Source: Clostridia bacterium (GTDB lineage: Bacteria; Bacillota; Clostridia; Oscillospirales; Acutalibacteraceae). Taken from it: DNA of 33,823 bases. Below, piece by piece: positions 17,829-26,319 of this stretch; the first letter of the stretch is position 1, and the number at the start of each line of letters is the position of its first letter. The stretch spans positions 1 to 33,823 of the forward strand of contig JAKSQL010000001.1 in the NCBI GenBank assembly GCA_024404125.1, in the 5' to 3' direction. The position numbers and the translations under genes were made by a program. The notes below the pieces were generated by a model. That model searched no databases. It was not told where the DNA came from and worked only from the letters and a program-made list of their open reading frames with translations.

Positions 17829-18664
17829 TGCTTAAAGCGGTAGTGCTCGGCACTTTTGACGGTGTGCATATCGGTCATAGGGCGGTCATTGATTTGGCAT
17901 ACGGATACGATATAACTGCCGTAACCTTTAAAACTCCTCCGAAGTTTTTTAAATCCGAAACAAAACTTTTAATGTCCGATAAAGACCGATTTTGCGCATT
18001 AAGAGAACTTGGTGTAAAAAGTATAAAAGAACTTGATTTTGCCAAAGTTAAAGGTACCTGCGCAAACACTTTCTTGGAGGATATTTATAAAGAGTTTTCT
18101 CCCGACCTTATTTGTTGCGGATTTAACTATAAATTAGGCAGTGACCTTAAAGATAAAGATGCCGTAGCAGAATTTTGCAAAGGAAAAAACATAAAATTTT
18201 CCTATGCCCAAAAGGTAGAGAAAAACGGCAAAACGGTATCTTCAAGCAGTATAAGAGAAATGCTCGAAAACGGTGAAATAAGTAAGGCAAATGAACTTTT
18301 ATATATGCCTTTCGGATTTACTGCAAAGGTAGTATCGGGCAATAAGCGTGGCAGAACTTTGGGATTTCCCACTGCCAACACCCCCTATCCCAAAGACCTT
18401 GTAAAACTTAAATTCGGTGTTTATGAGTCCGAAGTTATTGTTGACGGTAAGGTTTATAAGGCAATATCAGATATAGGTATAAGACCTACTTTTAAAACTG
18501 ACGATGTATTTGCCGAAACTCATATATTTGATTTTTCCTCCGATTTATACGGTAAGGAAATAAGGTTAAATCCCAAGCGCTTTATAAGGGACGAAAAGAA
18601 GTTTAAAGACGAAAATGCACTTAAAGAAGCAGTTTTAAGCGATATAAAGTCAGTATTTGGTTGA
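17828..18664 (+). CDS. ribF: Bifunctional riboflavin kinase / FAD synthetase RibF
   Basis: A 278-residue protein that turns riboflavin into FMN and then FAD. The N-terminal nucleotidyltransferase domain shows LGTFDGVHIGHRAVI and SSSSIREML; the C-terminal kinase domain has GNKRGRTLGFPTAN and FGVYESEV. It is somewhat shorter than the usual 300-310 residues but both domains look complete. It ends the rimP-ribF cluster; no terminator is visible behind it, and the promoter of the next gene starts inside its stop codon. Confidence 0.95.
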   Translation: MLKAVVLGTFDGVHIGHRAVIDLAYGYDITAVTFKTPPKFFKSETKLLMSDKDRFCALRELGVKSIKELDFAKVKGTCANTFLEDIYKEFSPDLICCGFNYKLGSDLKDKDAVAEFCKGKNIKFSYAQKVEKNGKTVSSSSIREMLENGEISKANELLYMPFGFTAKVVSGNKRGRTLGFPTANTPYPKDLVKLKFGVYESEVIVDGKVYKAISDIGIRPTFKTDDVFAETHIFDFSSDLYGKEIRLNPKRFIRDEKKFKDENALKEAVLSDIKSVFG

Positions 18665-18689
18665 CATTTTCGTGACACAAATATAGAAT
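18661..18689 (+). promoter_or_regulatory. Strong promoter for the downstream lipoprotein gene
   Basis: TTGACA (18661-18666) and TAGAAT (18684-18689) with a 17-base spacer, overlapping the ribF stop codon. Confidence 0.7.
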
Positions 18690-18711
18690 AAATTAAGAGG
18701 TGCGTGATTTT

Positions 18712-19446
18712 ATGAAAAAGTATTTAAGAAAAACCTTTATACTTTTTACGGCATTCACAATGTTTTTGCTTTGTGCTTGCAGTAAGGTAGATAAGAATTA
18801 CGGCGAAAAGAAAGAGGAAAATCCGCAAAAAGAGAATTCTTCCGTTGTTTCAATTCCTGAAATCAAATCTACCGATACGGTTATGCCCCTTTATTTTGAT
18901 ATAAGTCTTTATGACGAAGAAAACTATTCAAAAGAATATTTAGGCGAAGATTTCAAGTATAACATTACGGTGGACGGTACAAATCTTAAACTCCCCGTTA
19001 AGTATTCGGAAATAGAGAAGAGCGGTTGGAAACTCGCCGAAAGCGAGCCGTATAACGAAGAATCCACGGTACTTGCAGGCAAGCAACTTAAAGTTCACCT
19101 TATAAATGAGTACGGCAGTATGCTTGACTGTGTATTTTACAACGATTCAAAATCGTCGAAGCCGCTTAAAAAGTGTATGCTTGTAACCTTTGAAATAGAG
19201 GAAAACAAACTTATTGCACCCGATACCGCTTACGGTCAGTTTTGGATAAACGGTGTAAGCAATTTATCCGCCGTTACCGATGTTATCGAGTATTTAGGCC
19301 CTCCGTCACATTTTTACGCGATAGCGGAAAATAATTATTATCTTGATTATTTCCGTACCAAAGACAATAAACGTTCGGGCATTACGGTATATATAGACAC
19401 TGTTAAGGACTGCGTTACAAAGATAACGGTTTCGGATTACGAATAA
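18712..19446 (+). CDS. Putative lipoprotein of unknown function
   Basis: A 244-residue secreted lipoprotein: basic N-terminus, hydrophobic core and an LCAC lipobox with Cys23 as lipid-attached residue. A Lys/Glu/Asn-rich linker follows (about 24-45). The rest is a soluble mixed domain containing the segments PLYFDISLYDEENY, AYGQFWINGVSNLSAVTDVIEYLGPPSHFYAI and NYYLDYF. I do not recognise the family. ATG 18712 is chosen because AAGAGGTG lies about 11 bases upstream and it opens the signal peptide. It is a single-gene unit with its own consensus-like promoter and a terminator. Confidence 0.8.
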   Translation: MKKYLRKTFILFTAFTMFLLCACSKVDKNYGEKKEENPQKENSSVVSIPEIKSTDTVMPLYFDISLYDEENYSKEYLGEDFKYNITVDGTNLKLPVKYSEIEKSGWKLAESEPYNEESTVLAGKQLKVHLINEYGSMLDCVFYNDSKSSKPLKKCMLVTFEIEENKLIAPDTAYGQFWINGVSNLSAVTDVIEYLGPPSHFYAIAENNYYLDYFRTKDNKRSGITVYIDTVKDCVTKITVSDYE

Positions 19447-19451
19447 CAAAA

Positions 19452-19484
19452 CGGCTACTGTCATTAGACGGTAGCCGAGTTTTT
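19452..19484 (+). terminator. Intrinsic terminator after the lipoprotein gene
   Basis: An 11-bp stem (19452-19462 with 19467-19477, one G-U pair) and ATTA loop is followed by AGTTTTT. Confidence 0.8.
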
Positions 19485-19498
19485 AAGGGGATAAAATT

Positions 19499-20689
19499 AT
19501 GGAAAAGTGCTTTTTTTCGGCAGATATACTTTTGCCGAAAACAGATTTTGATAAATGGGCGGTAATCGCCTGCGACCAGTATACAAGCGAGCCGGAATAT
19601 TGGGAAGAGGTTAAAAAAACGGTAGGTGACTGCCCTTCGGCGCTTAACCTTATTTTGCCTGAAGTGTATTTAAGTGACGATAATACCGCGCGTATAAATA
19701 AAATAAATGCCAATATGCAAAAGTATTTAAAAGACGGTATTTTAAACGAGTACAAGCAAAGTTACATATATATTGAGCGCACTCAGAATGACGGTAGGGT
19801 ACGTAAAGGAATAATAGGTATGATAGACCTTGAGGCGTACGATTATTCGCCCGACTCAAAAAGTGCGATACGCGCCACCGAAAAGACTGTTATAAGCAGA
19901 ATACCTCCGAGAGTAGAGATAAGAAAAGGTGCACCGCTTGAAATACCTCACGTTATGTTGCTTGTCGATGATGACGAAAATATACTTATAGGCAGTATAG
20001 AGGAAAACAAAGATAATTATAAACTGCTTTACGATTTTAAGCTTATGCAAAATTCCGGCAGTATAAAGGCATTCCTTGTAAATAAAGAGGATAATGCCTT
20101 AATCGAAATGAGCATAGAAAAGTTATCAAAAAAGCATAATGACCTTACTTTTTGTGTAGGGGACGGCAACCATTCTCTTGCAACGGCAAAGGAATGCTAC
20201 AACCAAAACAAAACCGAACTTTCGCGTTATTCTTTAGTTGAGGTTGTGAATATTCACGATACAGCGCTTGACTTTGAGCCGATTTACAGGGTGCTTTTCG
20301 GCATAGAGCCCGAAAAGGTAATAGCCGATTTTAAGCAGTACTGTAAAAATCTTTCGGGCAGTAAAAAAGAGTACAGGTGCATATACGGTGACAAAGAGCA
20401 AACTTTTTTTGTTAATTCGCCCGAGGTGCAAAGTGTTGCTACCCTGCAAAATTTTCTTGACGAATACTTAAAAGAAAACAAAAATGTCACATTGGATTAT
20501 ATCCACGGTATAGAGTCACTTAAAAAACTTTGCAAAAAGGAAAACAGTTTGGGTTTTATATTTAAGGGAATTGAAAAAGGCGATCTTTTTAAAAGCGTAT
20601 GTTCTGACGGCTCTTTGCCGCGAAAGACCTTTTCAATGGGTCACGCCTGCGATAAGCGCTTTTACATAGAAGCAAGAAGAATAAAATAA
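19499..20689 (+). CDS. DUF1015 domain-containing protein
   Basis: A 396-residue cytoplasmic protein of the DUF1015 family, in the version common in Clostridia: DKWAVIACDQYTSEPEYWEEV near the N-terminus, SRIPPRVEIRKGAPLEIPHVMLLVDD, and the conserved CVGDGNHSLATAKE in the middle. The function is not established; some relatives lie near serine or one-carbon metabolism genes, but here it stands alone between two terminators. ATG 19499 follows AAGGGG. Confidence 0.85.
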   Translation: MEKCFFSADILLPKTDFDKWAVIACDQYTSEPEYWEEVKKTVGDCPSALNLILPEVYLSDDNTARINKINANMQKYLKDGILNEYKQSYIYIERTQNDGRVRKGIIGMIDLEAYDYSPDSKSAIRATEKTVISRIPPRVEIRKGAPLEIPHVMLLVDDDENILIGSIEENKDNYKLLYDFKLMQNSGSIKAFLVNKEDNALIEMSIEKLSKKHNDLTFCVGDGNHSLATAKECYNQNKTELSRYSLVEVVNIHDTALDFEPIYRVLFGIEPEKVIADFKQYCKNLSGSKKEYRCIYGDKEQTFFVNSPEVQSVATLQNFLDEYLKENKNVTLDYIHGIESLKKLCKKENSLGFIFKGIEKGDLFKSVCSDGSLPRKTFSMGHACDKRFYIEARRIK

Positions 20690-20698
20690 AAAAGTAAG

Positions 20699-20733
20699 CG
20701 GGAGACGGATTTTATCCGTCTCCCGTTATTTTG
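20699..20733. terminator. Strong intrinsic terminator between convergent genes
   Basis: A perfect 12-bp stem (CGGGAGACGGAT at 20699-20710 with 20714-20725) and TTT loop, followed on the plus strand by TTATTTTGTTTT. The A-rich left flank would serve the minus-strand GH13 gene less well. Confidence 0.85.
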
Positions 20734-20735
20734 TT

Positions 20736-22586
20736 TTAGTAAATAAAGCAAAATTCGTTTGTTTTAAGCAAAAGTTTTTCGCTTTCGGGCTTTACACCTA
20801 AAACGTGTTTTGCTTTTTTGTAATAGCCGTCAAGTTTTATTTCTCTTCCATTTCCGCTTCTGTTTACGGCAATCAGTGCTTTAACGTCACCCTTTATCCG
20901 CTCATAGCATAAAAATCCATTATCTTCATAAAGCGGAGAGTACTGACCGTCAATAAAAGCGCTGCAATCTTTTCGCATCTTGCCGAGTGCTTTATAAAAA
21001 CTCAATAAATCGTTATCTATATTATCCCAATCGAAATATTTCCTGCAAAACGGGTCGGAGTATCCGTAAGTACCCGCTTCGTCACCGTAAAACACCGATG
21101 GCACACCGGGTAGAGTGTACTGTACTACCGCAGCAAGTTTTAAAAGGGACTTTGCAGAAGAGTACTGGCTTTCATTCAATGTCTGTTCTGCCTGCCAATC
21201 GCGGTCGGGGTTTTGCCGATAGGTATCAGAAAGCAAGGTAAGTGCGCGTGCGGTATCGTGTGTGCCTATGTGGTTCATATTAAGGCATAGCGCCTGCGGC
21301 GGATAGTTTAAGCAAACTGATAATACCGTTTCGTTTAAATTTTTTGAATTGCCGTTTTTAATAAAGTCACAAATCGCGTTTGCAAAGGGATAATTCATAA
21401 CAGAGTCAAGTTGACTTCCGAGTAAAAATTCCCTTCTTTTGCCGTAACTTATTTTATTTGTGGCATCTTCCCAAACCTCGCCTAAAAGGAAATTATCTTC
21501 ACTTTCCTCTTTAATGCTTTTGCGTATCTTTTCAAGAAAACAGTCGGGCAGTTCGTCTGCAACGTCAAGCCGATAGCCCTTAACACCTAAATTAAGGTAG
21601 TGCTTTAAAACACCGCCTTTGCCCGTTATAAATTCGGCAAAACTTTCGTTTTCCTCCACCGTTTCGGGAAGAGTTTTAACACCCCACCAACTTTTGTACT
21701 TTTCGGGATATTCTTCAAATTTATACCACTCAAAATATTGCGAATTCACACTTTGGTATGCGCCCGTACTTTCGTATCGGTTGTATTTGTTAAAGTAAAT
21801 ACTGTCGTCTCCCGTATGAGAAAACACACCGTCAAGTATTACCGAAATGCCGTATTTCTTTGCCGCTTTGCAAAGTTCTTTTAAATCGTTTTCGTCACCC
21901 AAAAGACTGTCAATTTTTAAGTAATCGGCAGTGTTGTAACGGTGGTTTGAATGCGCTTCGAAAATTGGGTTTAAGTATATAAGAGTTACGTTAAGTTTCT
22001 TTAAGTAGGGCAGTTTTTCGGTTATGCCCTTGATATCGCCGCAGAAATAATCATTGCCGAGAGTTTTTAATTTTTCGCTTTGCCTGTGCTCTGGTATTGC
22101 TGATTTATCGGTTTGAATAAAGCGGTCACTTGGCACGTTTTTCTTTTCTTTGCCCGAACAGTAAAACCTGTCGGGGAAAATCTGGTATATTATGCCGCCT
22201 TTAAGCCAATCGGGAGTTTTAAAATTTTTATCGTATACGGTAAGTTGAAACAAATCTTTTAACTCTCTGTCAAAAGTTCCAAGACCGCCGTCTGTTTTTG
22301 AAACAAAAAAGTCCCCGTACTCGCTTTCGTATTTAAAGGCGTAAAAATAAAGTCCCGTATCCTTTAAAACTGTACGTTCAAAAATGCGGTAGTTATCAAT
22401 TGCACCGTTTTCGGTCATTTTAAGGTACTCAAATTCTTCGCCGTCCTTTTTAATCAAAAGAAAAGCATTATAACAGTGCGCATCATTATGCACAAGTAGC
22501 CGTAGCGTGATACTTTCGTCACTTGCTACGGCTGATAATTTTGAACGGTATAAAATTTTTCTTTCGTCAAAAGGATAATAATTCAT
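20736..22586 (-). CDS. GH13 alpha-glucan hydrolase (neopullulanase/alpha-amylase type)
   Basis: A 616-residue GH13 enzyme without a signal peptide. The N-terminal beta-sandwich (about 1-115) resembles the modules of neopullulanases and cyclomaltodextrinases. The (beta/alpha)8 barrel shows LDGVFSHTGD (D252, H257), GYRLDVADE with nucleophile D341, LLGEVWED with acid/base E370, and GTHD with transition-state Asp D444. It probably cuts alpha-1,4 or alpha-1,6 bonds of maltodextrin or glycogen in the cytoplasm. The start ATG follows the glgP stop by two bases with no clear ribosome site, so translation is likely coupled. With glycogen phosphorylase it would complete glucan breakdown, perhaps by handling branched limit dextrins. 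Confidence 0.92.
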   Translation of the reverse strand: MNYYPFDERKILYRSKLSAVASDESITLRLLVHNDAHCYNAFLLIKKDGEEFEYLKMTENGAIDNYRIFERTVLKDTGLYFYAFKYESEYGDFFVSKTDGGLGTFDRELKDLFQLTVYDKNFKTPDWLKGGIIYQIFPDRFYCSGKEKKNVPSDRFIQTDKSAIPEHRQSEKLKTLGNDYFCGDIKGITEKLPYLKKLNVTLIYLNPIFEAHSNHRYNTADYLKIDSLLGDENDLKELCKAAKKYGISVILDGVFSHTGDDSIYFNKYNRYESTGAYQSVNSQYFEWYKFEEYPEKYKSWWGVKTLPETVEENESFAEFITGKGGVLKHYLNLGVKGYRLDVADELPDCFLEKIRKSIKEESEDNFLLGEVWEDATNKISYGKRREFLLGSQLDSVMNYPFANAICDFIKNGNSKNLNETVLSVCLNYPPQALCLNMNHIGTHDTARALTLLSDTYRQNPDRDWQAEQTLNESQYSSAKSLLKLAAVVQYTLPGVPSVFYGDEAGTYGYSDPFCRKYFDWDNIDNDLLSFYKALGKMRKDCSAFIDGQYSPLYEDNGFLCYERIKGDVKALIAVNRSGNGREIKLDGYYKKAKHVLGVKPESEKLLLKTNEFCFIY

Positions 22587-22588
22587 AA

Positions 22589-24991
22589 TTATTTAACGGG
22601 TTTTATATGCCAGATGTTTTCGGCATAGTCTTTTATCGAACGGTCTGCCGCGAAAATTCCCGATTTTGCGATATTTACAAGCGACATTTCGTTCCACTTA
22701 TACTTATCTTTATAAAGTTCGTTTATTTTTGCCTGCGCGGTGCAGTAATCGGAATAATCGGCAAGCGCCATATATGTGTCATTCGATTTTAAGGTTGATA
22801 CGATATGGTCAAACGGTTTGCCGTCAATACCCCGGCCGATAAAATCAAGGGCTTCACGTAAGGACTGATTGTTGTTGTAATACTCCATAGGTGAATATCC
22901 GCGCTTTTGCAGTTGTAAAACCTCGGGAGTACGCATACCGAAAATTATGATGTTATCATCGCCTACCGCCTCGTGAATTTCGACGTTTGCGCCGTCCTCG
23001 GTACCGAGTGTAATTGCGCCGTTCATCATAAATTTCATATTACTTGTTCCGCTTGCCTCTGTTGAAGCAAGTGAAATTTGTTCGCTTATTTCCGCCGCGG
23101 GTATCATAAGCTCGGCAAGTGTTACGCGGTAATCCTCAAAGAAGATAACCTTCATTTTACCGTTTACCGCGGGGTCTGAATTTATAACTTTTGAGAGTTT
23201 GTAAATCATTTGTATTATCTCTTTTGCAAAGAGATAACCGCTTGCGGCTTTTGCGCCGAATATATAGGTTTTGGGCGTGAATTCGGCATTCGGGTTGTTT
23301 TTAATATAGAGATAATCGCTTATAATGTGAAGCGCGTTAAGGTGTTGACGTTTATACTCGTGCAACCTTTTAACCTGCATATCAACAATAGAATCAGGGT
23401 TAATACTTATTCCGTAATTTGATGAAATAAAGTTTGAAAGACGCACCTTATTTGAAAGTTTGATTTCGGCAATTTTATCAAGTACCGCCTTATCGCCTTT
23501 ATACTTCATAAGATTTTCAAGTTCCGATGCATCTTTTATAAAGCCGTTACCTATAAGTTCGCAAAGCAGTGCCGTAAGTTCGGGATTTGCCTGACACAGC
23601 CACCTGCGGTGAGCAATACCGTTTGTAACGTTGGTAAACTTTTCGGGAGTCATTTTGTAGTAATCGTTAAAGAGTTCGTCTTTAATAATATTACTGTGCA
23701 GTTTTGAAACACCGTTTACGGTATGGCATACCGCAACACAAAGGTTTGCCATACGAACAACACCGTTTTGAATAATCGCGGTACGTTCGGAAAGCGCATA
23801 GTCACCCGTAGTGTTTATTACGTGTTCGCGGTATCTGCGGTCAATTTCCTCAACTATCTGATAAATTCGGGGTAGGCGCTCTTTAAAGAGTTGTATCTGC
23901 CAGCATTCAAGTGCTTCTGACATTATTGTATGGTTTGTATATGCAACGGTTTTGGAAACAATATCAAATGCCGTTTCCCACGAATAACCGCATTCGTCAA
24001 GCAATAAGCGCATAAGTTCGGGTATAACAAGGGTTGGGTGGGTATCGTTAATGTGGATGGCCACCTTTTCGGGCAGATTATCAAGTGTATTGTATTTTCT
24101 CATATGGCGCGCCAAAATATCCTGTACCGAAGCGGATACAAGGAAGTATTGCTGGCGCAGTCTTAAAGACTTGCCCTCCATATGATTATCTTCGGGGTAT
24201 AAGACCTTTGAAATTGCCTCGGCGTTTGCACGTTGCTCGAGTGCGCGAACGTAGTCACCCTGATTAAAGGCGCTCATATTAAAGTCCTGACATTCGGCAC
24301 TCCAAAGACGCAAAACGTTTACGGTTTTACCGTCTTTACCTGCAACCTTAAGGTCATACGGAACGGCGTGAACATTACTAAAGTTCTTATGCTCAACGTG
24401 GTGATAACCGTTATCCCACCACTCGTCAATATATCCGTCAAAGTGAACGTCTACCGAAGCGGAGGGCCTCGGCTCTAACCATACACTACCGCCGGGAAGC
24501 CAAAAATCAGGCATCTCGGTTTGCCAACCGTCTACAAGTTTTTGACGGAATATGCCGAGTTCGTACTTTATGCAATAACCCCTTGCCGAATAACCGCCGG
24601 TTGAAAGACCGTCAAGGAAGCAGGCGGCAAGTCTGCCAAGACCTCCGTTGCCAAGTCCCGCATCGGGCTCAAATTCATAAAGGTTATCAAGTTTAACTTT
24701 GTATTTTGCAAGCGCCTTTTGCATCTTTTCGGTAAGGTCTAAATTGTACAGGTTGTTTTTAAGCGACCTGCCCATTAAAAATTCCATACTTAAATAATAT
24801 ACTGTTTTTGCCTCGCTCGCATTTACCGATTCTTTAAATTTTGCTTTGCGCTCACTCATAATGTCAAGCAAAACGAGAACGCACGCTTTGTAGAAAATTT
24901 CGTCTGATGCTTCGTTCGGCGCAACACCGAAATTGTGCGAGAGTTTATGCTCAAGCATATTGCAAAGTTGACTTGTAGTATAATCCGCCAT
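22589..24991 (-). CDS. glgP: Glycogen/alpha-glucan phosphorylase
   Basis: An 800-residue PLP-dependent phosphorylase, which releases glucose 1-phosphate from alpha-1,4-glucans. Signatures are YYLSMEFLMGRSLKNNL, EPDAGLGNGGLGRLAACFLDG, HINDTHPTLVIPELMR, and EASGTSNMKFMMNGAITLGTEDGANVEI with the PLP lysine in the SNMKF part. The start at 24991 (MADYTTSQ) is preceded by AAGGAG; the open frame continues 44 codons further but that stretch is AT-rich promoter DNA. It is first in a two-gene operon with the GH13 hydrolase, and pfkA elsewhere in the window would take up the released sugar phosphate. Confidence 0.97.
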   Translation of the reverse strand: MADYTTSQLCNMLEHKLSHNFGVAPNEASDEIFYKACVLVLLDIMSERKAKFKESVNASEAKTVYYLSMEFLMGRSLKNNLYNLDLTEKMQKALAKYKVKLDNLYEFEPDAGLGNGGLGRLAACFLDGLSTGGYSARGYCIKYELGIFRQKLVDGWQTEMPDFWLPGGSVWLEPRPSASVDVHFDGYIDEWWDNGYHHVEHKNFSNVHAVPYDLKVAGKDGKTVNVLRLWSAECQDFNMSAFNQGDYVRALEQRANAEAISKVLYPEDNHMEGKSLRLRQQYFLVSASVQDILARHMRKYNTLDNLPEKVAIHINDTHPTLVIPELMRLLLDECGYSWETAFDIVSKTVAYTNHTIMSEALECWQIQLFKERLPRIYQIVEEIDRRYREHVINTTGDYALSERTAIIQNGVVRMANLCVAVCHTVNGVSKLHSNIIKDELFNDYYKMTPEKFTNVTNGIAHRRWLCQANPELTALLCELIGNGFIKDASELENLMKYKGDKAVLDKIAEIKLSNKVRLSNFISSNYGISINPDSIVDMQVKRLHEYKRQHLNALHIISDYLYIKNNPNAEFTPKTYIFGAKAASGYLFAKEIIQMIYKLSKVINSDPAVNGKMKVIFFEDYRVTLAELMIPAAEISEQISLASTEASGTSNMKFMMNGAITLGTEDGANVEIHEAVGDDNIIIFGMRTPEVLQLQKRGYSPMEYYNNNQSLREALDFIGRGIDGKPFDHIVSTLKSNDTYMALADYSDYCTAQAKINELYKDKYKWNEMSLVNIAKSGIFAADRSIKDYAENIWHIKPVK

Positions 24992-25028
24992 AAAACTTCT
25001 CCTTGTGATATATAAGAATTTATATTCC

Positions 25029-25077
25029 ATTATATTATTTACTCTATAATAATACAATATTCGTTTGCGTTTTTCAA
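25029..25077 (-). promoter_or_regulatory. Two overlapping candidate promoters for glgP-GH13
   Basis: On the minus strand, TTGAAA (25072-25077), 17 bases, TATTAT (25049-25054); and TTGTAT (25052-25057), 17 bases, TATAAT (25029-25034). The second -35 overlaps the first -10, so they might exclude each other. Confidence 0.55.
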
Positions 25078-25267
25078 GTAATTTCTTGTACCTGATTTTT
25101 GCGATATTTAGTATAAATTGCACAACTTTTTTGTAATACTGATTATTTGCCGAAAAATTATTTATGCAATTATTACAATAAATAATTATTTTTAAGTCGG
25201 TGAAGGTGCTCGTCCTTGCAAAATAACTCCCGCAATGATATACTTAAAACATAGGGGAGATGATACT

Positions 25268-25882
25268 TTGAACGAAATGGCAGAAGCATTAAAGGGTTTT
25301 ACCGATATACCGATAGCGCTTATTTCGCTTTTGTTTTTTATTTTGCTTTTAAAAGGCGAGAAAAACGAATGGCGCGGGGTATTTTTGCTTACAACGGTTG
25401 CGGCGTTTATGGGCGCCGCGGTGCATATTCTTAAGTTTGAAAATTCGGAAAAAACTTTGATATGGGTAATTTTATACGTATTGCTTTTTGAACTTATCAG
25501 GCGGTTTTCTTTGGCTATGATAAACTTTATTACCGAGAAAAACTCTTATGAAAAATCCGCGGTATATCTTTTTGAGTCGGTACTCTACCTTACCGCCGTT
25601 TTTGGACTTTTCTATTTCCCGAAGTACGATATATTCGCTCTGGTCGCTTTTTCGGCACTTGCTTTTATAAGGGTGTCAGTATGTTTGTTTAAAACAAAGA
25701 GACCTAAAAAATCCGCCGTAGTGCTTATGTTTATACTCCTTTTACCGATAGTTCTTCAAGCGCTTTCAAAACTCATTCCTTATGCGGTAGTTTTTGAACA
25801 TATAATAATCGCATTGGCATTGTTTATAGGTTTTAAAATAGCAAAAAGCAGCGCGGCAGATGCCGATAAACGCAATGTATAA
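25268..25882 (+). CDS. Multi-pass membrane protein of unknown function
   Basis: A 204-residue, strongly hydrophobic protein with six or seven predicted helices (about 11-31, 38-56, 64-82, 98-118, 122-142, 149-168 and 172-190) and a short charged tail. His and polar residues occur in the second helix (FMGAAVHILKF), and basic loops alternate with helices. I do not recognise it; the size and seven-helix layout recall CREST-type or DUF6962-like proteins, but this is weak. TTG 25268 is taken as start since AGGGGAG lies eight bases upstream; ATG 25277 is an alternative. It stands alone and is divergent from glgP. Confidence 0.7.
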   Translation: MNEMAEALKGFTDIPIALISLLFFILLLKGEKNEWRGVFLLTTVAAFMGAAVHILKFENSEKTLIWVILYVLLFELIRRFSLAMINFITEKNSYEKSAVYLFESVLYLTAVFGLFYFPKYDIFALVAFSALAFIRVSVCLFKTKRPKKSAVVLMFILLLPIVLQALSKLIPYAVVFEHIIIALALFIGFKIAKSSAADADKRNV

Positions 25883-25918
25883 AGGTTTTATTTATATGAA
25901 TCAAGATGTGTGTTTTAG

Positions 25919-25947
25919 TTGCATCTTTTACCGTTTTTTGGTATAAT
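25919..25947 (+). promoter_or_regulatory. Strong promoter of a short transcription unit
   Basis: TTGCAT (25919-25924), a 17-base spacer and a perfect TATAAT (25942-25947). The only thing downstream on this strand before a terminator is about 90 bases of leader-like sequence. Confidence 0.65.
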
Positions 25948-25953
25948 GAATTC

Positions 25954-26041
25954 GTTAAAAATAAACTTTAAGAATGTGTTTAAATGAAAAAGATAATATC
26001 GCGACGGCGGTAACTGTAAGTTACCGCCGCCTTGTCTTTTT
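25954..26041 (+). ncRNA. Candidate small RNA or orphan leader
   Basis: The predicted transcript of about 88 bases runs from the promoter at 25919-25947 to the hairpin at 26005-26029. It contains only a nine-codon frame, MKKIISRRR (25984-26013), whose stop codon lies inside the hairpin stem and which lacks a clear ribosome site. No known RNA family is recognised. It may be a small RNA, a leader peptide/attenuator that lost its gene, or nothing functional. Confidence 0.35.
26005..26041 (+). terminator. Intrinsic terminator-like hairpin
   Basis: An 11-bp perfect stem (26005-26015 with 26019-26029) with a GTA loop is followed, seven bases on, by TTTTT. The gap before the T run makes it weaker than the others here. 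Confidence 0.55.
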
Positions 26042-26076
26042 AGTTTAATATAAAGTATATAGGTCTGATAGGATAT

Positions 26077-26223
26077 TTATTTGTTTAAAAATTCTTTAAT
26101 TTTGTTCTTTGCAAAATTAAGGTCGCCGCTTGTCAGCACCGTAATAAATCCGTTAATTTCATCAACTGATTTATCCCACCACTTCCATTCAAGCATTAAC
26201 GATATCAGTTCGTCCCCTTGTGT
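26077..26223 (-). pseudogene. C-terminal remnant resembling CatB-type acetyltransferase
   Basis: A 48-codon stretch ends at TAA 26077-26079 and reads TQGDELISLMLEWKWWDKSV then DEINGFITVLTSGDLNFAKN and KIKEFLNK. The pattern LLE-x-KWWD-x(5)-I followed by SGD resembles the C-terminal tail of hexapeptide xenobiotic acetyltransferases (CatB family). An in-frame TGA at 26224-26226 blocks it, and one extra G in the GGGG run would join it to an ATG just upstream. No hexapeptide repeats remain, so it looks like a broken fragment. The intervening 26227-26319 holds no gene I can name. The family call is tentative. Confidence 0.45.
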
Positions 26224-26319
26224 TCATTTTTTGCCTGGTAGACAAATAGCGTTTCTCTCGTGGGACCGACACTCAAAATGGAACCGGTCTAAAAACCTGA
26301 TTTTCTTTAGTTTTTTCTT

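Noticed and set aside
17828..18664. FMN riboswitch control of ribF
   Set aside because: ribF overlaps truB inside an operon and has no leader of its own.
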